Part shown: positions 8,693 to 16,197 of the stretch, one piece after another
Layout: the number at the start of each line of letters is the position of its first letter
How positions within the stretch are numbered: the first letter of the stretch is position 1
NCBI GenBank assembly: GCA_016432725.1
Contig: JACJDG010000003.1
Location: 2,790,001-2,854,000, forward strand
Direction: 5' to 3'
Origin: Streptomyces sp. DHE7-1
GTDB taxonomy: Bacteria > Actinomycetota > Actinomycetes > Streptomycetales > Streptomycetaceae
DNA length: 64,000 nucleotides
Made by a program: the position numbers and the translations under genes
Notes under the pieces: generated by a model
The model's database searches: none
Seen by the model: the letters and a program-made list of their open reading frames with translations, nothing else
What the model was told of the DNA's origin: nothing

Positions 8693-8983
8693 ATGTCTCG
8701 CATCGCGAAGGCGGCCGCTGTCGCCCTCGGCACGAGTGCCGTGGTGATCGGCGGCGCCGGCCTCGCCCTGGCCGACGCGAGCGCCGAGGGCGGGACCCTC
8801 GACTCGCCCGGCGTGCTGTCCGGGAACACGGCCCAGGTTCCGGTGCACGTTCCCGTGAACGTGTGCGGGAACACGGTCGACGTCATCGGCGCGCTGAACC
8901 CGGCGTTCGGCAACGTCTGCGGCAACGGCGGCGACCACAAGGTCACCCCGGGCAACCCCGGCCCCGGCGCCTACGGCAACTGA
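8693..8983 (+). CDS. chpG: Short chaplin (ChpG-like)
   Basis: 96 residues: signal peptide MSRIAKAAAVALGTSAVVIG, then one chaplin domain with DSPGVLSGNTAQVPVHVPVN, VCGNTVDVIGALNPAFGN and a second cysteine (VCGNGG). It ends in a Gly/Pro/Asn-rich tail. Chaplins are secreted hydrophobic amyloid-forming proteins that coat aerial hyphae and spores; the two cysteines form a disulfide. AAGGAG precedes the ATG. Its position beside melC2 matches chpG of S. coelicolor as I recall it. The tail after the second cysteine is longer than in most short chaplins, as in ChpG. Confidence 0.9.
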   Translation: MSRIAKAAAVALGTSAVVIGGAGLALADASAEGGTLDSPGVLSGNTAQVPVHVPVNVCGNTVDVIGALNPAFGNVCGNGGDHKVTPGNPGPGAYGN

Positions 8984-9002
8984 TCCGGCCGCACGGACAG
9001 CG

Positions 9003-9035
9003 AAGAGCCCCGGCACCTCGAGCGCCGGGGCTCTT
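9003..9035. terminator. Bidirectional terminator between chaplin and tyrosinase
   Basis: AAGAGCCCCGGC / GCCGGGGCTCTT form a perfect 12-bp stem with a nine-base loop between two convergent genes. Either transcript would end here. Confidence 0.75.
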
Positions 9036-9051
9036 GCCGTCCGCGCTCCGC

Positions 9052-9918
9052 TCACGCGTACCGGTAGATCCCGCTCAGGTCCTCGAGCTGGTCCGGTGTC
9101 ACGTCCCAGGGCGGCAGCTTCTGGTGCCGGGCGACGATCCGCCCGTGCTGCCGGTCGCCCGAAGGGGGCGGGCTCGCGGGCAGGTAGCGGTGGCTGCGGT
9201 GGGCGAGCTGCCACCGGTGCCACAGCAGGTCGAGGAAGGCGTGGTGCAGCCAGAACACCGGGTCGTTGACGGACGCGCCGCCGAGCATCACACCGCCGAC
9301 CCAGCGGTGCACCCGGTTGTGGTTGCGCCAGGACGCGCTGCCGCTGCCGGGCCCCCAGCCCTCCAGCTTGTTGCGGAACCCCGTGGTGGCCGTCGAGTCC
9401 CAGGGCCGGGCGTCGTAGACCGGATCGTCGAGGGCCCACTGCAACTGGCTCCTGGTGGGCAGCGCGATGGGGTTCGCGGCCCGGCCCAGGTCCCGGGTGA
9501 GGAACTTGCCGTCCGTGATCCCCACCCTGATGGTCCAGTGCCCCGCCGAGTAGGCGAACGGGCCGGTCGTCACCTGCCGGTCGGAGCGCCGCCCGTTGCC
9601 GCCGAGCAGGTCCGCCGTCCACGGCACGGAGGTCCGCGTACGGTTCCGGGTCCAGTCCCAGTACGGCACCGTCACCGAGGAGTCCACCCGGCGCAGCGCC
9701 CGCTCCAGGTCCAGCAGGAACTGGCGGTGCCAGGGCAGGAAGGACGGGGCCATGTGGGCGGAGCGCAGCCCGGTCTCGCCGTCGGCGGCGTAGTGGTCGA
9801 TGTGCATGCGCACGAACTCGTCGTACTCGCCGCGCCGTTTCAGCTCCAGCAGCGCGTTGACGAACCTGCGGCGCTCGGTGCGGGTCAGCGTGCTGACGTC
9901 CTTACGCACGTACGCCAT
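9052..9918 (-). CDS. melC2: Tyrosinase MelC2
   Basis: A type-3 dicopper monooxygenase that oxidises tyrosine and DOPA to melanin precursors. 288 residues. CuA ligands are visible as His39, His55 and His64 (MHIDHY, SAHMAPSFLPWHRQFLLDLE) and CuB ligands as His200, His204 and His226 (NHNRVHRWVGG, FWLHHAFLDLLWHRW). It has no signal peptide; in known systems the MelC1 chaperone loads copper and carries it out through Tat. GGGAGGG lies five bases before the ATG. The start overlaps the end of melC1 by 17 bases, so translation is probably coupled. It is about 15 residues longer than the classic 273-residue MelC2. Confidence 0.93.
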   Translation of the reverse strand: MAYVRKDVSTLTRTERRRFVNALLELKRRGEYDEFVRMHIDHYAADGETGLRSAHMAPSFLPWHRQFLLDLERALRRVDSSVTVPYWDWTRNRTRTSVPWTADLLGGNGRRSDRQVTTGPFAYSAGHWTIRVGITDGKFLTRDLGRAANPIALPTRSQLQWALDDPVYDARPWDSTATTGFRNKLEGWGPGSGSASWRNHNRVHRWVGGVMLGGASVNDPVFWLHHAFLDLLWHRWQLAHRSHRYLPASPPPSGDRQHGRIVARHQKLPPWDVTPDQLEDLSGIYRYA

Positions 9919-10389
9919 GACGCCCTCCCATGTGGTGCCCCGCCATCTCGCCGACGACCGGGCCGGGGGCGAGGTCGCGCAGTTGCTGCCCGGGACCGAT
10001 CTCGTCGACCGCCGCGCGGGTCGCCTCCAGCGCGGTCGGGTACGAGCCGTAGTGGTCGACCATGCTCAGCCAGGTGCCGTCGGCCCGGCGCATGAGGTGC
10101 AGCGGGTGCCCGTCGATGGTGACCTCCCAGTCGCCGTCGGCCTTGCGGCGGCCGGCGATCGGCACCAGGGCGCCCTGGAGGCGGCGGCCCCGGTAGGTCT
10201 CGTCGAAGGAGCTGCCTCCGGGACCGGGCCCGGCCGGCAGGGGCGGGAGGCGGCGACGACCGGGGCGAGCGCCAGGGCGGCGCCGGTGCCGAGCAGCGCC
10301 CGGGCCGCCTCCCTGCGGGAGACTCTGCGGCCGCCTGCCGCGACCTGCTGATTCGCCCCCACCGCGACGCCTCCGGCACCGACGACCAT
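9902..10389 (-). CDS. melC1: Tyrosinase cofactor MelC1 (copper chaperone / Tat carrier), frame interrupted
   Basis: The ATG at 10389 follows GAGGAGTGAGA. The N-terminus has a Tat-like signal (RRVSRREAARALLGTG, then ALALAPVV). After a frame break near 10242, in a run of C, the neighbouring frame continues with SSFDETYRGRRLQG, WEVTIDGHPLHLMRRADGTW and LSMVDHYGSYPTALEATRAAVDE cut into the usual MelC1 fold. One missing base restores about 162 residues. The product delivers copper to MelC2 and exports the complex. It ends in a His/Met-containing tail (GHHMGGRHGVRA), plausible for metal binding. Confidence 0.82.
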
Positions 10390-10409
10390 CTCTCACTCCT
10401 CGATCGGGA

Positions 10410-10685
10410 TCAGATGTCCGTATCGGTAACCGACAGGACCCGGGCCGAGTCACCGATGAGGGCCATCCGGCGGTACGCGGCGCGCGGAATACGGCCGGGT
10501 GCCCCAGCCGGCCGCTCTGCGACCGGTCGGCTCATCGGTTCTTCACTCATCAGGTCCTCACTCTTGGGGCTGTCGCTCTTCGGGTTTTCGCTCTTAGGAC
10601 TTTCCTTCCTAGGGTTTTCGTTCCTAGGTTTTTCGTTCCTCGGTTTTTCGTTCCTAGGGTCTTCATTCATCAGCTCGTCGGTCAT
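10410..10685 (-). CDS. Hypothetical pentapeptide-repeat-like small protein upstream of melC1
   Basis: An open frame of 91 codons. Residues 1-45 are a degenerate five-residue repeat ([N/S]-[E/D]-x-P-[R/K], e.g. NEKPR and SENPK). Residues 46-91 are ordinary sequence ending ARVLSVTDTDI. It stops 20 bases before melC1. Its repeat half is the coding reading of the 15-bp minisatellite. No strong ribosome site precedes the ATG, and the repeat is much less G/C-rich than the neighbours. It may be a small expressed protein or simply an open frame maintained by the 15-bp period. Confidence 0.35.
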   Translation of the reverse strand: MTDELMNEDPRNEKPRNEKPRNENPRKESPKSENPKSDSPKSEDLMSEEPMSRPVAERPAGAPGRIPRAAYRRMALIGDSARVLSVTDTDI

Positions 10686-10800
10686 CGGCTCGTCATTCGT
10701 CAGCCGATCACTCTTCGTTTCGTCATTCGTGCGTTCTTCGGTTCATGGGCTCATGTGTTCGTCGTTCGTCAGCCGGTCATTCTTGGGCTCGTCGTTCATC
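10537..10800. repeat. 15-bp tandem repeat (minisatellite), about 17 units
   Basis: Seventeen degenerate 15-bp units (consensus GGTTTTTCGTTCCTA on the plus strand) plus one truncated 9-bp unit at 10747-10755. The best units are at 10612-10656. It is T-rich on the plus strand, in sharp contrast to the surrounding DNA. Both unit lengths are multiples of three, so one minus-strand frame reads the five-residue pattern right across, broken by one TGA at 10743-10745. Confidence 0.85.
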
Positions 10801-10838
10801 GGCTCGTAGGCCTGGCCCATGGGTCCGGCCCACGGCAT
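10743..10838 (-). CDS. Putative 31-residue leader-like ORF coupled to the DUF5949 gene
   Basis: The ATG at 10838 overlaps the TGA of the DUF5949 gene (TGATG), a layout that favours reinitiation. The product MPWAGPMGQAYEPMN then runs into the five-residue repeat (DEPKN, DRLTN) and stops at 10743, in the same frame as the downstream 91-codon frame. It may be an extended form of that frame cut by a stop. Expression is unproven. Confidence 0.25.
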   Translation of the reverse strand: MPWAGPMGQAYEPMNDEPKNDRLTNDEHMSP

Positions 10839-11335
10839 CAGCCGCGCAGACGGCGGGCCGGCAGGACGATGTGCGCGGCGGCCGTGAGGGTCTCCTCGGC
10901 GCCGGCGAACGCGGCCAGCACGGCCGGTTCCACCACCCTGCCGGGCGCGCCCTCGGGCCACGCGCGGGTGGTGAAGACCAGGTAGGCGTAGCCGCGCGCG
11001 GCGACCGCGGCGAGCCACTCCGGCGGGGCGTCGGCCTGCGCGACCAGCTGGGGCATGGTGACGACGGCCTGTCCCGCCTCGACGAGCAGACTGACGGGCA
11101 GGCTGGGCCGGTTGGTGCCGTCGATCACGTCCTTGCCGACCGGAAGCCCGTTGCCGACCAGCAACCGCTCGACCGCGGCGGACGTCGCCTCCGGGCCGCC
11201 CTCGGCGTCCCCCAGGGAGTAGCCCAGCAGATAGGGCATGTCGGTGCCGTCGGGTGCCTCGCCGCTCCAGGCCAGGACGACGAGCGTGCCGAGGTCGGCG
11301 AGGCGGGCGGGAGGCGCGCTTGAGGTTGAGGTCAT
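10838..11335 (-). CDS. DUF5949 family protein
   Basis: 165 residues, soluble and acidic. It contains LVVLAWSGEAPDGTDMPYLLG, GLPVGKDVIDGT and AYLVFTTRAWPEGAPG cut as in Streptomyces proteins labelled DUF5949. Function is unknown. There is no signal peptide or membrane segment. The ATG at 11335 is the first codon after an upstream stop in this frame. It lies upstream of the minisatellite and melC genes on the same strand, so the transcript could read through to melC1-melC2. Confidence 0.7.
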   Translation of the reverse strand: MTSTSSAPPARLADLGTLVVLAWSGEAPDGTDMPYLLGYSLGDAEGGPEATSAAVERLLVGNGLPVGKDVIDGTNRPSLPVSLLVEAGQAVVTMPQLVAQADAPPEWLAAVAARGYAYLVFTTRAWPEGAPGRVVEPAVLAAFAGAEETLTAAAHIVLPARRLRG

Positions 11336-11443
11336 CGCGCGACCCTACCGACGGGGTACGGCATGGTTCGGGGGCCTCTCACCCCTTCGGCCCAGTGCCG
11401 GGTACCGCTCCACACGATCGAGGGAAGCGGTCTCGAACGCGCC

Positions 11444-11478
11444 GAGGGCCGGTCCCGCGTGGTGCGGGACCGGCCCTC
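11444..11478. terminator. Strong terminator hairpin
   Basis: A perfect 15-bp stem (GAGGGCCGGTCCCGC and its complement) with a five-base loop. It lies just past the stop of the small secreted gene at 11500-11790 and upstream of the DUF5949 gene, separating the two transcripts. Confidence 0.8.
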
Positions 11479-11499
11479 CTTCGTCGCGTCGCCGGTGTG

Positions 11500-11790
11500 T
11501 CAGCCCTGCAGGGGGATGCCGCCGAGCAGCGGGTTCTGCTGGTTCACGGTGGTGGTGGCGTCCTTGACCGTGTGCAGGACGGAGTCCTTGTTCTCGGTGC
11601 TGAGCGCGTCCGACTGGTGCTGGAGCGGCATCACGTCGTGCACGGTGAGGGGGTGGTGGGCGATCGTGTCCACGGCGCCGTTGAGGCTGGTGGGCCTGAG
11701 GTCGGCCGAGTTCTGGGCGAACGCGGGTGCGGCGGCGCCGGCGAGGGCCAGGGAACCGGCAACGACAGCGGCGGCCTTGAGGGACTTCAT
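11500..11790 (-). CDS. Small secreted protein of unknown function
   Basis: 96 residues. The signal peptide MKSLKAAAVVAGSLALAGAA ends with APAFA-Q. The mature part is about 70 residues and has no cysteine. It is hydrophilic with many Gln, Asn, His and Thr residues (MPLQHQSDALSTENKD, ATTTVNQQNPLLGGIPLQG). No family is recognised. A GGAAGGAA element precedes the ATG. It lies inside a block of chaplin, melanin and EPS genes, so a role at the cell surface is a reasonable guess, but nothing in the sequence proves it. Confidence 0.7.
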   Translation of the reverse strand: MKSLKAAAVVAGSLALAGAAAPAFAQNSADLRPTSLNGAVDTIAHHPLTVHDVMPLQHQSDALSTENKDSVLHTVKDATTTVNQQNPLLGGIPLQG

Positions 11791-11913
11791 CGTGTTCCTT
11801 CCTTCGGCAACTCACGTCACCCCGGGGAATTCTGACGTCCTGCCTAACGAGTTGTCGTCGGACCGGAAACCCCGTCGCGAAAAGGCATATGAGATGCCCT
11901 CGGGCAGGAAGAC

Positions 11914-11953
11914 GCCTCGGCCGTTCCGCGCCGGTGCGCGGGACGGCCGAGGC
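11914..11953. terminator. Terminator hairpin
   Basis: A 17-bp stem from GCCTCGGCCGTTCCGCG and its near-complement (one G-T pair), with a six-base loop. It sits 17 bases past the stop of the secreted Ala/Pro-rich gene. Confidence 0.75.
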
Positions 11954-11969
11954 GGAGGCGGGTAACGGG

Positions 11970-12770
11970 TCACCCGGTGGGCAGCGCCGGGACCGCTGGA
12001 AGGCTGGGCAGGGCGGGCACGCTGGGCAGCGCCAGGGTCGGTGTCCCGGTCCCGGGGAGCAGCGGCTTGAGCAGGCCCAGCAGGCCGTTCACCACGCCGG
12101 TGGCGGCCGGCAGTACGTCGTCGAGGCCGGCGACGACGGCCTTGACCAGGGCGTCGATCGCGCCGGTCAGTGTGGCGAGCACGTCACTCGCGGCGTCCCG
12201 GGCGGTGGGCGCCGCCACCCGGGCGGCGCCGTCGGCGGCCAGCGGATCCGGCGCGGGCACGTGCATGCCGAGGGTCTGGCTCATGGTGCCGTCGGCGGGG
12301 AGCGCGGGCGTGGCGGGAGCCGCGGGACCGGTCGCCGCGGAGGGCGTGGCCGCCCCGGGTGCGGCCGCCATGGAGGGCGACGCGGCGGTGGACAGCGTGG
12401 GGTCCATGGAGGGTGCCGGAGCGCTCGTCGGCGCGGCCGGTGTGGCGGCGGTCGCCGGAGTCCCGGTGGCCGCCTCGGTGACGGAGCGTTTGGCCGCCTC
12501 GCCGAGCCGTCGGGCCTCGGCGGGGGTCAGCCGGCCCTTGTGGAGCGACTGTTCGAGCAGCTCCCTGACGGGTGCCGGGACGGCGCCGGTGCCGCTCAGC
12601 GCCTCGATCCGGGCGAGCAGCGGTTCGGCGCCGGGGACGGCCGAGCGGGAACCCGCCTGGGTGCGCTCTCCGGCCAGGTCGGTGGCGACGGCGGCGGAGC
12701 CGGCGACGCCGACCAGGAGGGCGGCGCAGAGGGTGGCGGACGCGAGACGCCGTGGGGGCAGCACACGCAT
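11970..12770 (-). CDS. Secreted Ala/Pro-rich protein, function unknown
   Basis: 266 residues with an N-terminal signal peptide (RRLASATLCAALLVGVAGSA). Residues about 40-95 look folded and helical (EPLLARIEALSGTG, LEQSLHKGRLTPAEARRLGE). Residues about 100-180 are a low-complexity Ala/Thr/Pro/Ser linker, likely surface-exposed. The C-terminus has a hydrophobic helix-rich stretch (LATLTGAIDALVKAVVAGLDD, cut short here) and ends in repeated LPSVPALPSLPAVPALP. No cysteine pair, sorting signal or known domain is seen. It is located between a small secreted gene and a chaplin, on the same strand as both. Confidence 0.65.
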   Translation of the reverse strand: MRVLPPRRLASATLCAALLVGVAGSAAVATDLAGERTQAGSRSAVPGAEPLLARIEALSGTGAVPAPVRELLEQSLHKGRLTPAEARRLGEAAKRSVTEAATGTPATAATPAAPTSAPAPSMDPTLSTAASPSMAAAPGAATPSAATGPAAPATPALPADGTMSQTLGMHVPAPDPLAADGAARVAAPTARDAASDVLATLTGAIDALVKAVVAGLDDVLPAATGVVNGLLGLLKPLLPGTGTPTLALPSVPALPSLPAVPALPTG

Positions 12771-12879
12771 GCGGGTTCCTTTCGATGGGGCTGGGGTCTC
12801 AGCCCACCGTTGAACCGCCGGTGGCGTACCGCAACCGCTCGGCGCCCGGGTGGAGCATCCGGGGAGGGCGGAACGCGAA

Positions 12880-12920
12880 CCGGCCGCCCGTCCGTGCGTG
12901 CTGCACGGGCGGACGGCCGG
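12880..12920. terminator. Terminator after the ChpF-like chaplin
   Basis: An 18-bp imperfect stem (CCGGCCGCCCGTCCGTGC with GCACGGGCGGACGGCCGG) and a five-base loop, 21 bases beyond the chaplin stop codon on the minus strand. Confidence 0.7.
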
Positions 12921-12941
12921 CGAAGGGGATGCGCCTGGGTG

Positions 12942-13181
12942 TCAGTCGTTTGCGCAGCCGTTGCCGAACGCGGGGTTCAGCAGGCCGATGACGTCGACGG
13001 TGTCGCCGCAGACGTTGACCGGCACGTGGATCGGGGCCTCGATGACGTTGCCCGACAGCACGCCCGGGGAGTTGGCGGCGAGGCCGTCCGCACCCGAGTC
13101 GGCGGCGGCCACGCCGACACCGCCGGCGACGGCCGCGACGGCGGCGGAGGTCAGAACCAGACCCTTCGCGATACGCGACAT
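12942..13181 (-). CDS. chpF: Short chaplin (ChpF-like)
   Basis: 79 residues: signal peptide MSRIAKGLVLTSAAVAAVAG, then a single chaplin domain with ANSPGVLSGNVIEAPIHVPV, NVCGDTVDVIGLLNPAFGNGC and the end AND. Both conserved cysteines are present. AAGGAG lies nine bases before the ATG at 13181. The frame is open further upstream, but those residues make no sense as a signal. It is a secreted, amyloid-forming coat protein of aerial structures. It is divergent from the EPS operon, as chpF is in S. coelicolor by memory. Confidence 0.9.
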   Translation of the reverse strand: MSRIAKGLVLTSAAVAAVAGGVGVAAADSGADGLAANSPGVLSGNVIEAPIHVPVNVCGDTVDVIGLLNPAFGNGCAND

Positions 13182-13237
13182 GGAGAAGTGCTCCTTGGGA
13201 TCGACACAAACATCCGGGCGGGATGCCCAGCGCTGTG

Positions 13238-13265
13238 TCAACGCGTGGCAGCCGCCGGGGTTCCG
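13238..13265 (-). promoter_or_regulatory. Sigma-BldN-like promoter of the ChpF-like chaplin
   Basis: On the minus strand CGGAAC (13265-13260) and CGTTGA (13243-13238) are exactly 16 bases apart, the same arrangement as before the ChpG-like gene. The -10 lies 56 bases from the chaplin start, also identical to the chpG spacing. Confidence 0.62.
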
Positions 13266-13594
13266 CCGCCAAAGGGGTGATGTGCCGCCGAAGTACCCCT
13301 TCACCATTCCGACACACATGTCCGGTTTCTTCCGATTAATCCACATGCCGCATAGAGTTGCTGCCCTCTCCACCACGTGCGGGGAGGCCGTACGGCGTAC
13401 CCCGACTCGCCAACGCGCAGAAGTGTTCGAAGCAGGCCCGGCTCGGCGGCGCGGTGGTGACCAGCCGGGCTTCCGGCTCGTTGTTCAGCGGGACGTGGCG
13501 TGGACCGGCGCACACCTCGTGGCCGTGGACGCGCCGGCACGACACGCGTACCAACTCTCAGCCCCGAGCGCCCCTGTGAGCGAGGAACCCGAGA
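13266..13594. other. Intergenic region upstream of the EPS operon
   Basis: About 330 bases between the chaplin promoter and the first glycosyltransferase gene. It should hold the EPS operon promoter. No CGTTGA-type -10 is seen on the plus strand and no RNA gene is recognised. Several short open frames lack ribosome sites. Confidence 0.4.
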
Positions 13595-14776
13595 ATGCAC
13601 CAGCCGGCACCCGATCCTCGGCCGCGGGTTCTGCATCTCGCGCAGCCCGTCGACGGCGGGGTCGCCCGTGTCGTGCTCGACCTGGCACGTGCTCAGCTCG
13701 CCTCCGGCGTACGGGTCACGGCCGGCTGTCCCGGCGGTGAACTGGGCGCGGAACTGCGGAGGATGGGCGCCGATTTCCGCCCCTGGCGGGCCGCGCGGTC
13801 ACCGGGGCCGGGACTGGCCGGTGAGGTACGGCGGCTGGCGCGTCTGATCGAGGAGGTGCGGCCCGAACTGGTGCACGCGCACAGCGCCAAGGCCGGGCTC
13901 GCCGCCCGGCTGGCGGTACGCGGCCGCGTCCCGACCGTGTTCCAGCCGCACGCATGGTCGTTCGAGGCCGTCGGCGGAGTGACCGCGGGCCTCGCTCTGC
14001 GCTGGGAACGTCTGGGCGCCCGGTGGGCCGACCGGGTGGTGTGCGTCAGCGAGGCGGAGCGCGCGACCGGCGTGCGGGCCGGAGTGCACGCCTCGTACGC
14101 CGTCATCCCCAACGGCATCGACACCGCCCGCTTCTCCCCCGCGCCCGCCGCGGCCACGCCCACCGAATCCGCCCGCGCCGCGCTCCTGCCGGACCTCGAT
14201 CCGTCCGCACCGCTCGTCGTCTGCGTCGGGCGGCTGTGCCGGCAGAAGGGCCAGGACGTGCTGCTGCGCGCCTGGGAGCAGGTCCGGCGCGCGGCGCCGG
14301 ACGCCCGGCTGGTGCTGGTCGGCGACGGACCCGACCGGGACGCGCTGCGCGCGCGGGCGCACCCGTCCGTCCGCTTCGCGGGCGCGGTCGCCGACACCGT
14401 GCCCTGGTACCGGGCGGCCGACCTGGTGGTCCTGCCCTCGCGCTGGGAGGGCATGGCCCTCGCCCCGCTGGAGGCTCTGTCCTGCGGGCGGCCCGTCGTG
14501 CTCACCGACGTCGACGGCGCCCGGGAGAGCCTGCCACCGGCCCTCGCGCCCCGGTGTCTGGTGCCGGCGGCGGACCCCGTCGCCCTGGGCCGGGCCGTCG
14601 CCGTGCTGCTCGCCGACGCCCCCCTGCGTGCCGCCCTGGCGGACCAGGGGCGTCGTCATGTCCTGTCCACGCACGACGTGCGGCACACCGCCGAGCGGGT
14701 CGCGGACCTCTACCGCGAACTCCTCGGACCCCGGCCACCCGTGTCCTTCGAGCGCAGGGAGTCCATCCTCTCGTGA
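13595..14776 (+). CDS. GT4 glycosyltransferase, first gene of EPS operon
   Basis: 393 residues with a GT-B fold. The N-terminal half has LHLAQPVDGGVARVVLDLA and VHAHSAKAGLAARLA. The C-terminal half has LVVCVGRLCRQKGQDVLLRA and the donor-site segment SRWEGMALAPLEALSCGRP (EX7E motif), typical of family GT4. It should transfer a sugar from a nucleotide-sugar to a lipid-linked acceptor at the inner membrane face. GAGGAAC precedes the ATG. Its stop overlaps the GTG of the next gene (GTGA). The nature of the sugar cannot be read from sequence. Confidence 0.85.
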   Translation: MHQPAPDPRPRVLHLAQPVDGGVARVVLDLARAQLASGVRVTAGCPGGELGAELRRMGADFRPWRAARSPGPGLAGEVRRLARLIEEVRPELVHAHSAKAGLAARLAVRGRVPTVFQPHAWSFEAVGGVTAGLALRWERLGARWADRVVCVSEAERATGVRAGVHASYAVIPNGIDTARFSPAPAAATPTESARAALLPDLDPSAPLVVCVGRLCRQKGQDVLLRAWEQVRRAAPDARLVLVGDGPDRDALRARAHPSVRFAGAVADTVPWYRAADLVVLPSRWEGMALAPLEALSCGRPVVLTDVDGARESLPPALAPRCLVPAADPVALGRAVAVLLADAPLRAALADQGRRHVLSTHDVRHTAERVADLYRELLGPRPPVSFERRESILS

Positions 14777-16194
14777 CCGCGGAAAGTACCGTCCCCTCCA
14801 CCGGCGGCCAGCCATGGGACCACGGACTCTCGCCTCTCTCGGTGCTGCCCGCCCGCGCCACCGGGGGGTCCCGGATTCCGGTGCGCCGGCCGCCCGCGCG
14901 GCCCGCCTCGCCGCTGCCCCTGCTCGCCGCCGACGTGCTGGCCGCGTGCGCGGGCGCGCTGGCCCTGGAAGGCGCCTTCCACCGCCCGTTAATGGCCGCC
15001 TTCCTGGTGGCGGGCACCATACTGCTGCGGCCGCGTGCGGCGCGGCCGGTGCTCGGCGTACTCGACGAACTGCCCGCCGTCTGCGGCCGGATCGCGGTCA
15101 CCTGGCTCGCCGTGGCCACGCTGCGGGCGGCCTGCGACCCCGCTCTGGCGCTGTCCGCCCGCAGCCTGCTGCTGGGCTGGACGCTGCACGCGGCCGTGGC
15201 CTGCGCGGGGCGCGGCGCGGTGCACTGGCGGCGCCGTGCCGTCCTGGCCGGCCGCCCGCGCCCGGCGCTGGTCATCGGCCCCGCCGCGACCGCCCAGCGG
15301 GTGGCCGCGGCCCTGCTGCGGCATCCGCGCTGCGGGGTCCGGCCGGTGGGCGTCGTCGCCGGACACCACGAGGGCCGGGGCGGGCTGCCCGTGCTCACCA
15401 CGGACGAGGAGGTGGGGCGGGCGCTCATCCAGAACGGCGTGGGCGTCGTCCTCACCGTCGCACCGGCCGTGCGCACCGAGCGGGCGCCGCTGCTGCGCAT
15501 GCTCCTCGACGCGGGCTGCACGGTGTGGGAGGTCGACCCGGAGAGCCCGGCGCACGGGTCCGGCGACCAGCTCGCCGGGTTCGCGGTGCGCCGCCTGGAC
15601 CCGGGTTCCGGGCGGTGCGGGGGCCTCGGCAAGCGGCTGCTGGACGTGCTGGTGTCCGGGGCCCTGCTGGTGCCGGTCTCCCCGCTGCTGCTGGTGTGCG
15701 CGGTGGTGCTCCGGCTCACCGACGGACCCGGGGTGCTGTTCCGGCAGGAGCGCATCGGCAAGGACGGCCGGCCCTTCACCCTGCTGAAGTTCCGCACCCA
15801 CCGCCCGGTCGACCAGCACGAGGCGGCCACCCGGTGGAGCGTGGCGGGCGAGCGCGACATGCGCCGCTTCTGCCGCTTCCTGCGGCAGACGTCGCTGGAC
15901 GAGCTGCCACAGTTGTGGAACGTGTTCCGGGGCGACATGAGCCTGGTCGGGCCGCGCCCCGAACGGCCCTACTTCGTCTCCCTGTTCAGCCAGGCCCACC
16001 CCGGCTACGCGGACCGCCACCGCATGCGGACCGGCATCACCGGACTCGCCCAGATCAACGGCCTGCGGGGCGACACCTCCATCGAGGACCGGGCCCGCTT
16101 CGACAACGCCTACATCGACAACTGGTCGCTGTGGCAGGACGTCTGCATCATGCTGCGCACCGCGGTCGCGCTCGTGCGGTCGGCGGGGAGCTGA
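14773..16194 (+). CDS. Undecaprenyl-phosphate sugar phosphotransferase (EPS priming enzyme) with a TTA codon
   Basis: 473 residues. The N-terminal half has several membrane helices. The C-terminal 220 residues are the bacterial sugar transferase domain (PF02397): KRLLDVLVSGALLVPVSPLL, GPGVLFRQERIGKDGRPFTL and LRQTSLDELPQLWNVFRGDM, then SLVGPRPERP. It starts polymer repeat synthesis by loading a sugar-1-phosphate on undecaprenyl phosphate. The GTG start at 14773 overlaps the previous stop. Leu73 is encoded by TTA (14989-14991), the codon read only by the bldA tRNA in Streptomyces. That suggests developmental control of the operon. Confidence 0.87.
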   Translation: MTAESTVPSTGGQPWDHGLSPLSVLPARATGGSRIPVRRPPARPASPLPLLAADVLAACAGALALEGAFHRPLMAAFLVAGTILLRPRAARPVLGVLDELPAVCGRIAVTWLAVATLRAACDPALALSARSLLLGWTLHAAVACAGRGAVHWRRRAVLAGRPRPALVIGPAATAQRVAAALLRHPRCGVRPVGVVAGHHEGRGGLPVLTTDEEVGRALIQNGVGVVLTVAPAVRTERAPLLRMLLDAGCTVWEVDPESPAHGSGDQLAGFAVRRLDPGSGRCGGLGKRLLDVLVSGALLVPVSPLLLVCAVVLRLTDGPGVLFRQERIGKDGRPFTLLKFRTHRPVDQHEAATRWSVAGERDMRRFCRFLRQTSLDELPQLWNVFRGDMSLVGPRPERPYFVSLFSQAHPGYADRHRMRTGITGLAQINGLRGDTSIEDRARFDNAYIDNWSLWQDVCIMLRTAVALVRSAGS

Positions 16195-16197
16195 CCG

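Noticed and set aside
10537..10800. CRISPR array
   Set aside because: Units are 15 bp and contiguous with no unique spacers, and there are no cas genes.
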